A stretch of 28,415 bases of DNA, taken from the NCBI GenBank assembly GCA_013821525.1, contig JACDGR010000006.1, positions 1 through 28,415 of the forward strand. The letters run 5' to 3'. Position 1 is the first letter of the stretch; each line of letters begins with the position of its first letter. Positions 1 to 9,086 of the stretch are shown here, one piece after another. Source of the stretch: Actinomycetota bacterium. GTDB lineage: Bacteria; Actinomycetota; Thermoleophilia; Gaiellales; Gaiellaceae. Under the pieces are notes generated by a model. That model saw only the letters and a program-made list of their open reading frames with translations, did not search any database and had not been told where the DNA came from. The position numbers and the translations under genes are program-made.

Positions 1-136
1 CACCGCCCGCCCGCAGCTCCTTCGCAAGGAGCGGCACCAGCTCGCGTGCGCCCGCGACGGCGAGCGGGCGCGGATCGCCCGCCCCGCGGCGCAGCTCCCG
101 GACGACGCCGAGCAGCGCCAGCGGATGGAGCCTCAT
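1..136 (-). CDS. Unrecognised protein downstream of rodA (N-terminal 45 residues only)
   Basis: An ATG at 136-134 overlaps the rodA stop by four bases (ATGA), and the frame stays open to the window edge. The visible peptide begins MRLHPLALLGVVRELRRG and continues with a leucine- and alanine-rich, charged stretch ending LLAKELRAGG. It looks cytoplasmic and helical, with no signal peptide. Translational coupling to rodA makes it the last visible member of the mre/rod operon. I cannot assign a family from 45 residues. The stop lies outside the window. Confidence 0.6.
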   Translation of the reverse strand, partial: MRLHPLALLGVVRELRRGAGDPRPLAVAGARELVPLLAKELRAGG

Positions 137-1314
137 GCCCGCCTCCGCACGCCGCGGCGCATGTGGATCGACTGCAGGATCCCGAGCGCGAGGAAGTTCG
201 TGATCATCGACGAGCCGCCCACGGAGACGAACGGCAACGGGATGCCGGTGATCGGCGCGATTCCCATCGTCATTGCGCTGTTGACGAACACCTGGAAGAG
301 GAACATGAAGGCGATTGCGCCCGCGACGACCGCGCAGTAGAGATCACGCGCCCCTGCAACGATCTTGAGCGCGCGCCACACGATGAGAAGGTAGAGCAGG
401 AGGAGCAGCGACGCGCCGAAGAACCCGTGCTGCTCCGAGAGCGATGCGAAGGCGAAGTCGGTCGCGTGCTCGGGCAGGTAGTTGAGCCGCGTCTGCGTAG
501 CGCCGAGTACACCGCGCCCGCGCAGGCCACCGGCGCCGACGGCCGTGATCGACTGGGTGAGGTTGTACGTCGCCCCGCGCGGATCGTTGTTCGGATGCGT
601 GAACCCGGTGAGCCGCGCGGCCTGGTAGGGCTTGAGCACGTTGACGCCGGACGCCGGCAGCAACCAGAGCACCGCGAGCGCGACGAACACCGTCAGTGCG
701 GCCAGCACCGCGAGGTGCGACCAGCGAACGCCGGCGATGAAGAGCACTGCGGCGAGCGCAGCCGTGTAGACGAGTGCGGTGCCGATGTCCGGCTGCACGA
801 ACACGAGCATGATCGGTGCGAGCCCGTAGCCGATTGCCGCAAGCGGCGCGCGCGGATCCGTGATCGACCGGCTGCGTTCCGCAATGAATGCCGCGAGCGC
901 GAGCACGAACACGACCTTGCCGAACTCCGACGGCTGGAACGTGAAGAAGCCGACGTCGATCCAGCGCCGCGAGCCGCGGGTTGCGGCACCCGCCGCGAGC
1001 ACGAAGATCATCACGCCAAGCGTTCCGAAGTAGATCGGCCGCCGCAGCTGGCGATAGCGGTCAGGGTCGACGAAGAGTGCGGCGAGGAAGAGCAGCGACC
1101 CGGCGAAGGCGTAGAGCGCCTGCCGCGAGAGCGCAGAGCCGCCCGGGTCGTGTCGGGTGATGCCGTCGATCGCCCACAACCCGTAGGCGACGACTGCGAT
1201 CAACGCGCCGAGCAGCGGCCAGTCGAGCCGCCGGACCAGGCCGAGGCCGACCGCCTGGGACTCGCGGCGCTCGCGCAGCCCGCCCGCACGCGTATCGACG
1301 GCTCTAATCGCCAT
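133..1314 (-). CDS. rodA: Rod shape-determining peptidoglycan glycosyltransferase RodA
   Basis: This is a SEDS-family polymerase of 393 residues that joins lipid II into glycan strands at the membrane during cell elongation, paired with the class B transpeptidase PBP2. The protein is almost entirely hydrophobic, with about ten membrane segments after a basic N-terminus of about 28 residues. The family loop LPEHATDFAFASLSEQHGF is present (RodA/FtsW proteins carry LPE-x-x-TDFIFA-x-x-EE), as is the conserved terminal region with GIPLPFVSVGGSSM. The ATG at 1314 lies six bases after the PBP2 stop. I see no strong Shine-Dalgarno sequence, so translation may depend on the upstream gene. RodA rather than FtsW is chosen because it directly follows mreCD and PBP2. 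The stop overlaps the next gene's start. Confidence 0.95.
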   Translation of the reverse strand: MAIRAVDTRAGGLRERRESQAVGLGLVRRLDWPLLGALIAVVAYGLWAIDGITRHDPGGSALSRQALYAFAGSLLFLAALFVDPDRYRQLRRPIYFGTLGVMIFVLAAGAATRGSRRWIDVGFFTFQPSEFGKVVFVLALAAFIAERSRSITDPRAPLAAIGYGLAPIMLVFVQPDIGTALVYTAALAAVLFIAGVRWSHLAVLAALTVFVALAVLWLLPASGVNVLKPYQAARLTGFTHPNNDPRGATYNLTQSITAVGAGGLRGRGVLGATQTRLNYLPEHATDFAFASLSEQHGFFGASLLLLLYLLIVWRALKIVAGARDLYCAVVAGAIAFMFLFQVFVNSAMTMGIAPITGIPLPFVSVGGSSMITNFLALGILQSIHMRRGVRRRA

Positions 1315-1320
1315 GAATCG

Positions 1321-3321
1321 TCAATCGGAGGCGTGGGTTGTGATTTGACCGTCTTTCCCGAAGTACTGCTCGAACACCTTCAGCGCTGCGGGCGCGGCGG
1401 AGACACCACCGTGGCCACCGTTCTCGATCACGGCGCAGACAACGATCGAGGGTGCGTTGTACGGGCCGTAGCCGCACCACCAGGACTGGGTCTTGTTGAC
1501 CGCGTTCGGGTAGCCGGGGAACTTGATCAGCTTCTCGGCCGAGCCGGTCTTGCCGGCGATGTCGACGGGGAAGTGCCCGAAGACGCCGAAGCCCGTGCCG
1601 TACGGCGAGTGCGTTGCCTCTTCGAGCCCACGCTGGACGGCCGTCAGGGCGAGCGGGTCGACGCCGGTCGGTTGCGGCGACTGGGCGCCGAAGCGGCGGA
1701 GAATGCGACCCTGCTGGCCGGTGGTGCCGGTCAGCTCGACGTCGGAGCCGATGTGCGGCGTCACGAGCTTCCCGCCGTTCGCGATCATCGCGTAGAACCG
1801 CGCCATCTGGAGCGGCGTCACGAGCACCTGCCCCTGTCCGATCGCCATCTGGATCGAGTACCCGGGCTTCCAGGTGCGGTCGACCTCGGTGTACTGCTTG
1901 CCCTTGTAAGCGTTGCGCCGCCACTCGGGCGTCGGGATCAGACCCTTCACCTCGGGACCGACGTCGAGACCGGTCAGCTCACCGAGCCCGAAGCGGTTGG
2001 CCCACGCCTGCAGCTGATGGCCGCGATTGGCGGGCAGCTTGTAGAAGCGGTTCCCCAGCTCGTAGAAGTACGTGTCGCACGATTGGGCGAGCGCGGTCGC
2101 CAGGTTCATGCCCGTGTCGATCAGCGGCGTCCAGTTCAGGAACGGCTGCTTGTAGGCGATGTAGCTCGGAGTACAGGGGATGACGTCGTCCGGGTGCATC
2201 AGTCCGGTCTCCATCGCGGCGAGCGCCGTCACCGGCTTGAACACCGAGCCCGGCGGATACGTGACGCTGATCGCGCGGTTGAAGCCCGGGTGGTTGTCCT
2301 TCTGCGCAACCTCGGGATTCAGCAGGGGCGCGAGCTTCTTCGTGACCTTACGCCCGACGAAGATCGACGGTTGATAGGTCGGGTTGGACGCCATCGCGAG
2401 GACGGCGCCGTCCTTCGGGTCGAGGGCGACGATCGCACCGCCGTTCGCCGCCGTCTCGCCTGCGGCGTGAGCGGTGGCGATGCCGAACTTGAGCGCCCGC
2501 TCCGCGGCCCGCTGCAGGTCGATGTCGATCGTCAGCTTTAGCGCCTGCCCGGGCGTCGGCCGGGTCTCGGTACGCGCGGCGCCCTTCGGCCGCCCGCGCG
2601 AATCGACCGTCAGCTGCGCGCGCCCGTCCTTACCGCGGAGATAGGTGTCGTAGGTCGACTCGACCCCGGACTGGCCGAGCGCGTCGGTGGGGAGATAGCC
2701 CTTGGGTCGCAGGCTCTTGTACTCCTCCGGGGAGATCTGCCCGACGTAACCGAGGACCTGCGCAGCGAGCGACTGGTACGGGTAGCTGCGCAGGAAGCTG
2801 TCCTGCGTCTGCACGCCGGGGAATTGCGCTGCATGCTCGTAGAGGTAGAAGACCTGGTCACGCTTGAGCCCGCGCTGCACGACCACCGGCGTCAGCGGAT
2901 CGCTGCCATTCGCCTTCAGCTGCGCCAGCATCTCCTTGACGGTTGCGCCCGTGATCTGCGAGAGCGCGCGCAGCTCGCGCTTGCGCGCCGCCCAGGTCTT
3001 CGGGAGATCGGCCGGCCAGAGCTCGACGCGGGTGCCGGCGACGTTCCGCACGAGCACCTTGCCGTTTCGATCGAGAACGGGACCGCGCGGCGCCTCGAGC
3101 CGGAGCGTCCGCACCCGGTTGTCGTTCGCCGCCGTCAGGTACCGGTCGCCGGAGAGGACCTGCAGCGCCCAGAGGCGCAGGAAGAGCACGGCGAAGATCG
3201 CGAGGAACAACAGTCCCAGCATCGCGACGCGGAACGCGAGCTGCGGCGTCAGCCGGTAGGGCTCCGCGGTGCGCGGGTCGTTCGGCAGGAACCGCCCGCC
3301 GCGGTCGGCGGTACTAGCCAA
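1321..3321 (-). CDS. mrdA: Penicillin-binding protein 2 (elongasome transpeptidase)
   Basis: This class B penicillin-binding protein cross-links peptidoglycan during side-wall growth and is the partner of RodA. Numbered from the TTG start at 3321 (666 residues), it has a short cytoplasmic tail, one membrane anchor at about 31-54 and a PBP dimerisation domain from about 76 (RLEAPRGPVLDRNG). The transpeptidase domain carries all three motifs: SVFK (Ser359, Lys362), SCD (414-416, the SxD form also seen in other PBP2s) and KTG (591-593). The frame also opens at a GTG at 3342, but GGAGG lies only two bases before it. GGGAGG sits nine bases before the TTG and gives only an eight-base overlap with mreD, so I prefer the TTG. 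The family assignment is firm; only the start is uncertain. Confidence 0.95.
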   Translation of the reverse strand: MASTADRGGRFLPNDPRTAEPYRLTPQLAFRVAMLGLLFLAIFAVLFLRLWALQVLSGDRYLTAANDNRVRTLRLEAPRGPVLDRNGKVLVRNVAGTRVELWPADLPKTWAARKRELRALSQITGATVKEMLAQLKANGSDPLTPVVVQRGLKRDQVFYLYEHAAQFPGVQTQDSFLRSYPYQSLAAQVLGYVGQISPEEYKSLRPKGYLPTDALGQSGVESTYDTYLRGKDGRAQLTVDSRGRPKGAARTETRPTPGQALKLTIDIDLQRAAERALKFGIATAHAAGETAANGGAIVALDPKDGAVLAMASNPTYQPSIFVGRKVTKKLAPLLNPEVAQKDNHPGFNRAISVTYPPGSVFKPVTALAAMETGLMHPDDVIPCTPSYIAYKQPFLNWTPLIDTGMNLATALAQSCDTYFYELGNRFYKLPANRGHQLQAWANRFGLGELTGLDVGPEVKGLIPTPEWRRNAYKGKQYTEVDRTWKPGYSIQMAIGQGQVLVTPLQMARFYAMIANGGKLVTPHIGSDVELTGTTGQQGRILRRFGAQSPQPTGVDPLALTAVQRGLEEATHSPYGTGFGVFGHFPVDIAGKTGSAEKLIKFPGYPNAVNKTQSWWCGYGPYNAPSIVVCAVIENGGHGGVSAAPAALKVFEQYFGKDGQITTHASD

Positions 3322-3826
3322 GGAGCCGCACCTCCCGGACACGGCCTCCGAGCTCGAGCGGCGGGAACAGACGGCGGATCAACGCGTAGACCGGCAGCGT
3401 CAGCAGAAGGTTCAGCAGGAGTGCGACGAGCAGTGCGTGGGTGACGACTGCGGCGGGAGCGGACTGGCCGAGCAGGAAGCGCAGGCCGAGATCGGCGTAG
3501 GAGTAGACGACCGTGACGACGGCGACGGAGAGAAACGGCGCATGAAAGCGGTCGCGGGCCGTGGTCTCGCCGTAGCGCCCGATCCAGAAGCCCGCCACCG
3601 TCAGCAGTAGGGATGTCACGCCGAGCGTGCCGAGCGTGGCCGTGTCGAGCAGCAAGCCCGTGCCGAAACCGGCGACGGCACCGAACGTCGAGCCACGCAG
3701 CAGGGCGACGGACAGGAGCGCCACCAGCACGATGCTCGACGCGCGGAACGGGTGGTACTCGGTCAGGACGGCGAGTTGGAAGAGCGCCGCGACGAAGAGC
3801 ACGAGTGCTGCCTTCGCACCACTCAC
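3314..3826 (-). CDS. mreD: Rod shape-determining protein MreD
   Basis: A small, very hydrophobic protein of 170 residues with about five or six predicted membrane helices, which matches MreD in size and topology. MreD is the membrane partner of MreC and bridges MreB filaments to the RodA/PBP2 synthase. The GTG start at 3826 overlaps the mreC stop by four bases (GTGA), with AAGAGG just upstream. The 3' end overlaps the PBP2 start. MreD sequences diverge strongly, so the call rests on topology, length and position between mreC and PBP2 rather than on a motif. Confidence 0.9.
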   Translation of the reverse strand: MSGAKAALVLFVAALFQLAVLTEYHPFRASSIVLVALLSVALLRGSTFGAVAGFGTGLLLDTATLGTLGVTSLLLTVAGFWIGRYGETTARDRFHAPFLSVAVVTVVYSYADLGLRFLLGQSAPAAVVTHALLVALLLNLLLTLPVYALIRRLFPPLELGGRVREVRLLG

Positions 3827-4764
3827 CTCTTCGGCACCAGGACGATCACCGACTGGAGCGTTGCAAAGTTGACGAACGGCTCAACCTGGATCGTCTGGAA
3901 GATGTTGATGTCGTTGCCGCTCGTGCTCGAGACGGTCCCGATCGGGATGCCGTGGGGGAAGAGCGACGGGAGCGCGCGGGAGACGGATCCGGCCGTGATC
4001 ACGGTGTCGCCGATGCCGACGTACGGTGCCTTTGGCACGCGGTCGAAGACGAGTACATCGCTGCCGCCTCCGCCGCGCCGGACGACACCGACCGCGGCCG
4101 GGTTCGTCAGGTCGGTGGCCGTGACGGCGCTTTGCGCATCCGTGAGCAGCGTGACGCGACTGATCGATCCGCGCGACTTGTCAACGGTGCCGACGAGGCC
4201 CTGGGGCGTGATCACGACGTTGCCGTTCTTCACTCCGTCGTCGGAACCGGCCGCGATCGTGATGCTCTCGTCGAGCGCGGTCAGCGGGTTCGCGAGCACC
4301 GCAGCGCTGACCCGCCTGAACCGCTGCAACGACGGCGGGCCATGGTAGTTGAGCTGGGCCTTCAGCTGTACGTTCTCGTTGACCGCTCCCTCGTCCTGGA
4401 TCAGCTGCTGTTGCAGCGTCTGCACCTGGGTGCGCAACTTCCGGTTGTCGGACTTTGCGCTCGCGAGCCCATGCGCCCAGCCGGCCGCATCACGGAACGG
4501 GCGCGAGACACGATCGGCTGCGATCTCGAACGGACGCAGCGCACCGGCCACGGTTCCCTGGACGCCGTCGAGCGCACTCGATCGGAACGAGACGGTGATC
4601 AGGACGAGCGAGAGCAGGACGAGGCCGCCCACGATGATCCGGCGCTTGACAGCACTGGAGCGGCTCGAGGGATAGCCGGGGGCAGCGGCGCGCTGGACGG
4701 AATTGCCCAGGACCGCAAAACGGACGGTCCGGTTGCGAGGCACAGACTGAGCAAGTCTAGCCAC
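3823..4764 (-). CDS. mreC: Rod shape-determining protein MreC
   Basis: MreC is a bitopic membrane protein that activates PBP2 and connects it to MreD and MreB. The 313 residues show a basic N-terminal tail of about 40 residues, one membrane helix at about 42-60 and a coiled coil at about 102-140 (DNRKLRTQVQTLQQQL). The extracellular C-terminal beta-barrel region contains the family-typical NGNVVITPQGLVGTVDK stretch. The start is a GTG at 4764 with AGGAAGGT five bases upstream. The cytoplasmic tail is longer than in many MreC proteins. The gene begins 38 bases after a tetR stop and not next to mreB, which lies 3.2 kb upstream. Confidence 0.94.
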   Translation of the reverse strand: MARLAQSVPRNRTVRFAVLGNSVQRAAAPGYPSSRSSAVKRRIIVGGLVLLSLVLITVSFRSSALDGVQGTVAGALRPFEIAADRVSRPFRDAAGWAHGLASAKSDNRKLRTQVQTLQQQLIQDEGAVNENVQLKAQLNYHGPPSLQRFRRVSAAVLANPLTALDESITIAAGSDDGVKNGNVVITPQGLVGTVDKSRGSISRVTLLTDAQSAVTATDLTNPAAVGVVRRGGGGSDVLVFDRVPKAPYVGIGDTVITAGSVSRALPSLFPHGIPIGTVSSTSGNDINIFQTIQVEPFVNFATLQSVIVLVPKR

Positions 4765-4802
4765 CTCGGACCTTCCTGGCTGAAGCTGAGCTGAACGGGC
4801 GG

Positions 4803-5492
4803 TCAGCCGCCGCCACAGGCGGCGTTGTCGACCTGGCGCTTGGTCGGCGCCTTGCGCGGGAGCGCAGTCGCGGCCTCCGGCCGCAGGCCGTCGAGCGCGA
4901 GGCCGAGGTACCGCCGCCAGACCCCGGGGGCGCCATCCTCGAGCATCAGACCCGTCCGTGCCACCCCGTGCAGGACGAAGAGGACGTCGGCCGCGACGAT
5001 ATCGCTCCGAACCTCCCTCGCCTCGATCGCGCGATCGAGCATGCGCCCGACGCGCTCACGCACGCCGTCGAAGAGCTCGCGCAGGTCCTCGCGCGCGAAC
5101 AACTGCGTGCCGATCGAGTCGCAGAAGCCACGATCCCTGATCTGCTGCTCCGCTGCGAGACTGACGAATGAGCGGAATGCGTCTCCGGGCTTGTCACTCG
5201 CAAGCGCCGCCTCGGCAGCTTCGACGAGCTGCTCGCCGCGTTGCTGGACGAGCGCGACAACGAGGTCTTGCTTGGTCGGGAAGCGCCGGAACACGGTGCC
5301 GATACCGACACCCGCGTGCTCTGCGATCAACGTCATCGGCGCGTCGATCCCCTGCTCGGCGAACACTGCGCGCGCGGCTTCGAGCACCCGCGCGTGATTT
5401 CGCTGAGCATCCGCACGGAGCTGATGCCTGGTGGCCCCGAGACGAGCGCTGCCGGGGGCAGCGCCTTTCGCGCGCTCGATGCTCGCGGTCAT
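4803..5492 (-). CDS. TetR-family transcriptional regulator, likely local repressor of the MFS exporter
   Basis: A 229-residue TetR-type repressor. The DNA-binding domain lies at about 31-80: a helix from RNHARVLEAARAVFAEQG, then the helix-turn-helix MTLIAEHAGVGIGTVFRRF followed by TKQDLV. The C-terminal part is a divergent ligand-binding helical domain, probably for a hydrophobic compound exported by the neighbour. The ATG at 5492 overlaps the MFS stop by four bases (ATGA), so the two are co-expressed. An inverted repeat upstream of the MFS gene (6978-7003) is the natural candidate operator, implying autoregulation. The ligand cannot be read from the sequence. The N-terminal extension of about 30 residues is longer than usual. 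Confidence 0.9.
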   Translation of the reverse strand: MTASIERAKGAAPGSARLGATRHQLRADAQRNHARVLEAARAVFAEQGIDAPMTLIAEHAGVGIGTVFRRFPTKQDLVVALVQQRGEQLVEAAEAALASDKPGDAFRSFVSLAAEQQIRDRGFCDSIGTQLFAREDLRELFDGVRERVGRMLDRAIEAREVRSDIVAADVLFVLHGVARTGLMLEDGAPGVWRRYLGLALDGLRPEAATALPRKAPTKRQVDNAACGGG

Positions 5493-6955
5493 GCGGGTAC
5501 CGGCACCTCGGACGCGTCGATCTGCTCGAGATCCTTACGCCGCATCAGCGTCCAGAGGACGACGAGACCAGCGACCAGCATTGCCGCGCCGACGGCGAAC
5601 GCGACGTGATAGCCGCGTGTCAACGCCGAGCTCTGACTGACACCGTTGTGCAGCAGGTGCGTCGTCCGGCTCGTGGCGAGTGTCGAGAGCACCGCAAGCC
5701 CGAGGGCGCCCCCGACCTGCTGGGAGGTGTTGAACAGCCCCGATGCGAGGCCCGCGTCACCCGCGTCGACGTTCGTCGTCGCGAGCAGCGTCAGCGGCAC
5801 GAAGGTCATGCCCATGCCGATCGACATCACTGCGATGCTCGGGAAGACGCCGCCGAAGTAACTGCTGTGCGTCGTCAGCTGCGTGAAATAGAGCAGCCCC
5901 GCGACGCCCGCGATCATGCCGATCGTGGAGACATTGCGAATGCCGATTCGGCTGATCAGCTGCTGCGAGAGCACGGCGCCGATCACGATCCCGAAGGTGA
6001 AGGGTAGGAACGCGAAGCCGGCACGCAAGGCACCGTAGTGCCGCACCTCCTGCAGGTAGATCGACGCGAAGTAGAACATCGAGAAGATTCCCGCGCCGAC
6101 GAAGAGCATCGCGATGTTGCTCGAGCTGAGTGAGCGCAGCTTCAAGATCCCGAGCCTGATCAGCGGCGCCTTCGAGCGCAACTCGATCACGACGAACGCG
6201 ACGAGCAGCGCGACTGCGACGGCCCCGAGCCCGAGCGTGCGGCCCGAGAGCCAGCCATAGGCCTGGGCCTTGACGATCGCGTAGACGAGGACGAGTAGCC
6301 CGCCGGTGACGGTCACGGCGCCCGCGACGTCGGCGGTCTCCGGCCGCTCCTGCGCACGCGAGTTCGAGATGTAGCGCACCGACAGTGCCGCGGCGATCAG
6401 GCCGATCGGCAGGTTGATGAAGAAGATCCAGCGCCAGGACAGGGACTCCGTGAGGAGGCCGCCGAGCACGAGGCCGACCGCGCCGCCGCCCGCGGCGATC
6501 GCGCTCCAAACGCCGAGTGCCTTCGTCCGGTCCGCCCCTTCGGAGAAGGTCGTCGTGACGATCGATAGCGCGGCGGGCGAGACGAGCGCGGCGCCGAGAC
6601 CCTGGAGGGCACGGCCGCCGATCAGCATTCCCGAGGACTGCGCGAGCCCGTTGATCAGGGACGCGACGGTGAAGATGAAGACGCCTGCGAGGAACAGTCG
6701 CTGCCGTCCGAGCAGGTCGGAAGCGCGACCTCCGAGCAACAGGAAACCACCGAAGACGAGTGTGTAGCCGTTGACGATCCACTGCAGGCCCGACGGAGTG
6801 AAGTGCAGGCCGTGCTGGATCGACGGGAGCGCGACGTTGACGATCGTCGCGTCGAGAATGACCATGAACTGGGCGATGCAGACGATCACGAGCACGAACC
6901 ATCGGTTCGCCTCGTTCTGCCTTACCGACGCGGGATTTCCGATTGCTGCGTCCAC
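5489..6955 (-). CDS. MFS drug exporter, DHA2 (EmrB/QacA-type) family
   Basis: A proton-driven multidrug efflux permease of the 14-helix DHA2 type, 488 residues from the GTG at 6955. The first helix contains LDATIVNVALPSI, the DHA2 signature of EmrB/QacA relatives. The motif-A loop GGRASDLLGRQRLFLAG follows helix 2, and FFINLPIGLIAAALS resembles the family's WRWIFxxNxPxG region. The frame extends upstream to a TTG at 6994, but that codon has no ribosome binding site and lies inside the inverted repeat at 6978-7003. The GTG has GAGG seven bases before it, so I take the GTG. It is coupled to tetR. Substrates are unknown; an antibiotic or a toxic metabolite is the usual role for the family. Confidence 0.92.
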   Translation of the reverse strand: MDAAIGNPASVRQNEANRWFVLVIVCIAQFMVILDATIVNVALPSIQHGLHFTPSGLQWIVNGYTLVFGGFLLLGGRASDLLGRQRLFLAGVFIFTVASLINGLAQSSGMLIGGRALQGLGAALVSPAALSIVTTTFSEGADRTKALGVWSAIAAGGGAVGLVLGGLLTESLSWRWIFFINLPIGLIAAALSVRYISNSRAQERPETADVAGAVTVTGGLLVLVYAIVKAQAYGWLSGRTLGLGAVAVALLVAFVVIELRSKAPLIRLGILKLRSLSSSNIAMLFVGAGIFSMFYFASIYLQEVRHYGALRAGFAFLPFTFGIVIGAVLSQQLISRIGIRNVSTIGMIAGVAGLLYFTQLTTHSSYFGGVFPSIAVMSIGMGMTFVPLTLLATTNVDAGDAGLASGLFNTSQQVGGALGLAVLSTLATSRTTHLLHNGVSQSSALTRGYHVAFAVGAAMLVAGLVVLWTLMRRKDLEQIDASEVPVPA

Positions 6956-6977
6956 TATTCGACCTCGCTTCTCACTC

Positions 6978-7003
6978 GTAAACGGACTGTTCAATCCGCT
7001 TAC
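6978..7003. promoter_or_regulatory. Inverted repeat, probable TetR operator for the MFS-tetR pair
   Basis: A 26-bp imperfect palindrome with left arm GTAAACGGA (6978-6986) and right arm TCCGCTTAC (6995-7003). Ten of thirteen mirrored pairs match. It lies 22 bases upstream of the chosen GTG start of the exporter and touches the -10-like element at 7002-7007. Size and placement suit a TetR dimer that blocks transcription. Binding by the protein encoded at 4803-5492 is inference from proximity. Confidence 0.6.
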
Positions 7004-7010
7004 TCTAGCA
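7002..7010 (-). promoter_or_regulatory. Possible extended -10 promoter element for the MFS-tetR pair
   Basis: On the minus strand the bases read TGCTAGAGT, an extended -10 pattern (TG, one base, TAGAGT) in the 102-bp gap between the GNAT gene and the exporter. No convincing -35 box is visible, which is common for extended -10 promoters. Its 3' end overlaps the inverted repeat, so a bound repressor would occlude it. Confidence 0.35.
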
Positions 7011-7057
7011 GAAGCGGAGCAGGCACTCCGGTTACAGTTTGGTGGACACCGCGTCGC

Positions 7058-7981
7058 TCACAGCGACAGGACGGTCGTCGTCTCGATCACGACGGGCACG
7101 AAGCCGAGCTTCGTGTTGACGGCGCGCATCGCCACGTTCTGCTCGGCATTCATCGTGCGGATGACCTCGACGTCGGGGCGCTCGTCCCGCAGGCGGCGCA
7201 ACGACTCGGCCTTGACGGCAAAGGCGAGACCGAGGCCGCGAGCCTCCACGAGGGTTGCCGTGTCGTCGGTCGTGCTCACCGGCGACGGCGGAGGCGAGAC
7301 GCGAACATCCGTGAACGACCCGACGACGCCCTCCGCGTCGACCGCCACGGTCACGCGCGACTCCCGCCCGCGCGCCACCGCCGTCTGCTCCATCCGCCGC
7401 ACCCACGCCGCGTCGATCGGCTCGAGCGACATGTCGCCAGGCGTCGGGGCGTCGTCGATCGCTGCGCGCGCGCGTGCGTAGGAGTCGATCAGCTCCTCCG
7501 GCGCGGCGCCAGTCCAGGTCTGAAGCCGCCAGCCGACCGGCAGCAGCGGCTCTCGCAACTCGACCTCGCGCAGCCGCAGCTTGGAACGCACCTCGCGCTG
7601 GTCGTCGACCGCGCCGACGCGCCGTGCGAAGGCGGCGCCCGCCTCGTCGGAGTGGTGCGCGAAGAACGACTGGAGGCCCTGCTCGCGCGCGGAGGCAACG
7701 ACACTCGCGAGCAAGGCCGTTCCGATGCCACGCCGGCGCGCCGCCGGAAGCACCATCAGCTGCACCTGGTTGAAGGAGGGCGGCATCGACATCAACACGG
7801 CAGCACCGAGTTCACCCGCGAGCCACCAGCGACGGTCGCCGTCCGTCCAGACGCGGTAGTAGGCGAGTGACAGCTCCGGCGAGCGGAACGGCTGCTCGTG
7901 CGCGCACGCCGCTTCGATCCGGTGAATCGTCAGCAGGTCCTCGTCCGACGCTGTCCGAGAATCGAGCTCCCGGATCTCCAT
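7058..7981 (-). CDS. Tandem-GNAT N-acetyltransferase
   Basis: A 307-residue protein with two GNAT acetyltransferase folds. The N-terminal copy has a good acetyl-CoA-binding motif A around 76-92 (QLMVLPAARRRGIGTALL). The C-terminal copy carries VEARGLGLAFAVK at about 245-257 and the typical ending TMNAEQNVAMRAVNTKLGF. In tandem GNATs (mycothiol synthase is one known example) one copy is often the active one. The acceptor here is unknown and nothing visible supports calling it MshD. The ATG at 7981 is 23 bases after the mreB stop, so it may be read through from mreB. Together with the MFS exporter and tetR it forms a resistance-like cassette inside the mre cluster. Confidence 0.88.
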   Translation of the reverse strand: MEIRELDSRTASDEDLLTIHRIEAACAHEQPFRSPELSLAYYRVWTDGDRRWWLAGELGAAVLMSMPPSFNQVQLMVLPAARRRGIGTALLASVVASAREQGLQSFFAHHSDEAGAAFARRVGAVDDQREVRSKLRLREVELREPLLPVGWRLQTWTGAAPEELIDSYARARAAIDDAPTPGDMSLEPIDAAWVRRMEQTAVARGRESRVTVAVDAEGVVGSFTDVRVSPPPSPVSTTDDTATLVEARGLGLAFAVKAESLRRLRDERPDVEVIRTMNAEQNVAMRAVNTKLGFVPVVIETTTVLSL

Positions 7982-8004
7982 CGCTACGACAAGGCCTCGA
8001 GAGG

Positions 8005-9060
<1,056 letters not shown>

Positions 9061-9086
9061 GCCAGAGAACCGCGTGCGAGTCTAGC

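Noticed and set aside
46..2541. A long open reading frame on the plus strand (831 codons) opposite rodA and PBP2
   Set aside because: Its translation is arginine-, glutamate- and aspartate-rich without any domain, the typical antisense shadow of a GC-rich gene. The minus strand holds proteins with full motif sets.
7058..7981. Mycothiol synthase (MshD) for the tandem GNAT protein
   Set aside because: Two GNAT domains are shared, but I could not see MshD-specific residues, no mycothiol genes are nearby, and the second domain looks divergent.
9079..9084. TAGACT on the minus strand as the mreB -10 box
   Set aside because: No -35 element at a suitable distance and the hexamer is a weak match. 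The position is reasonable but unsupported.
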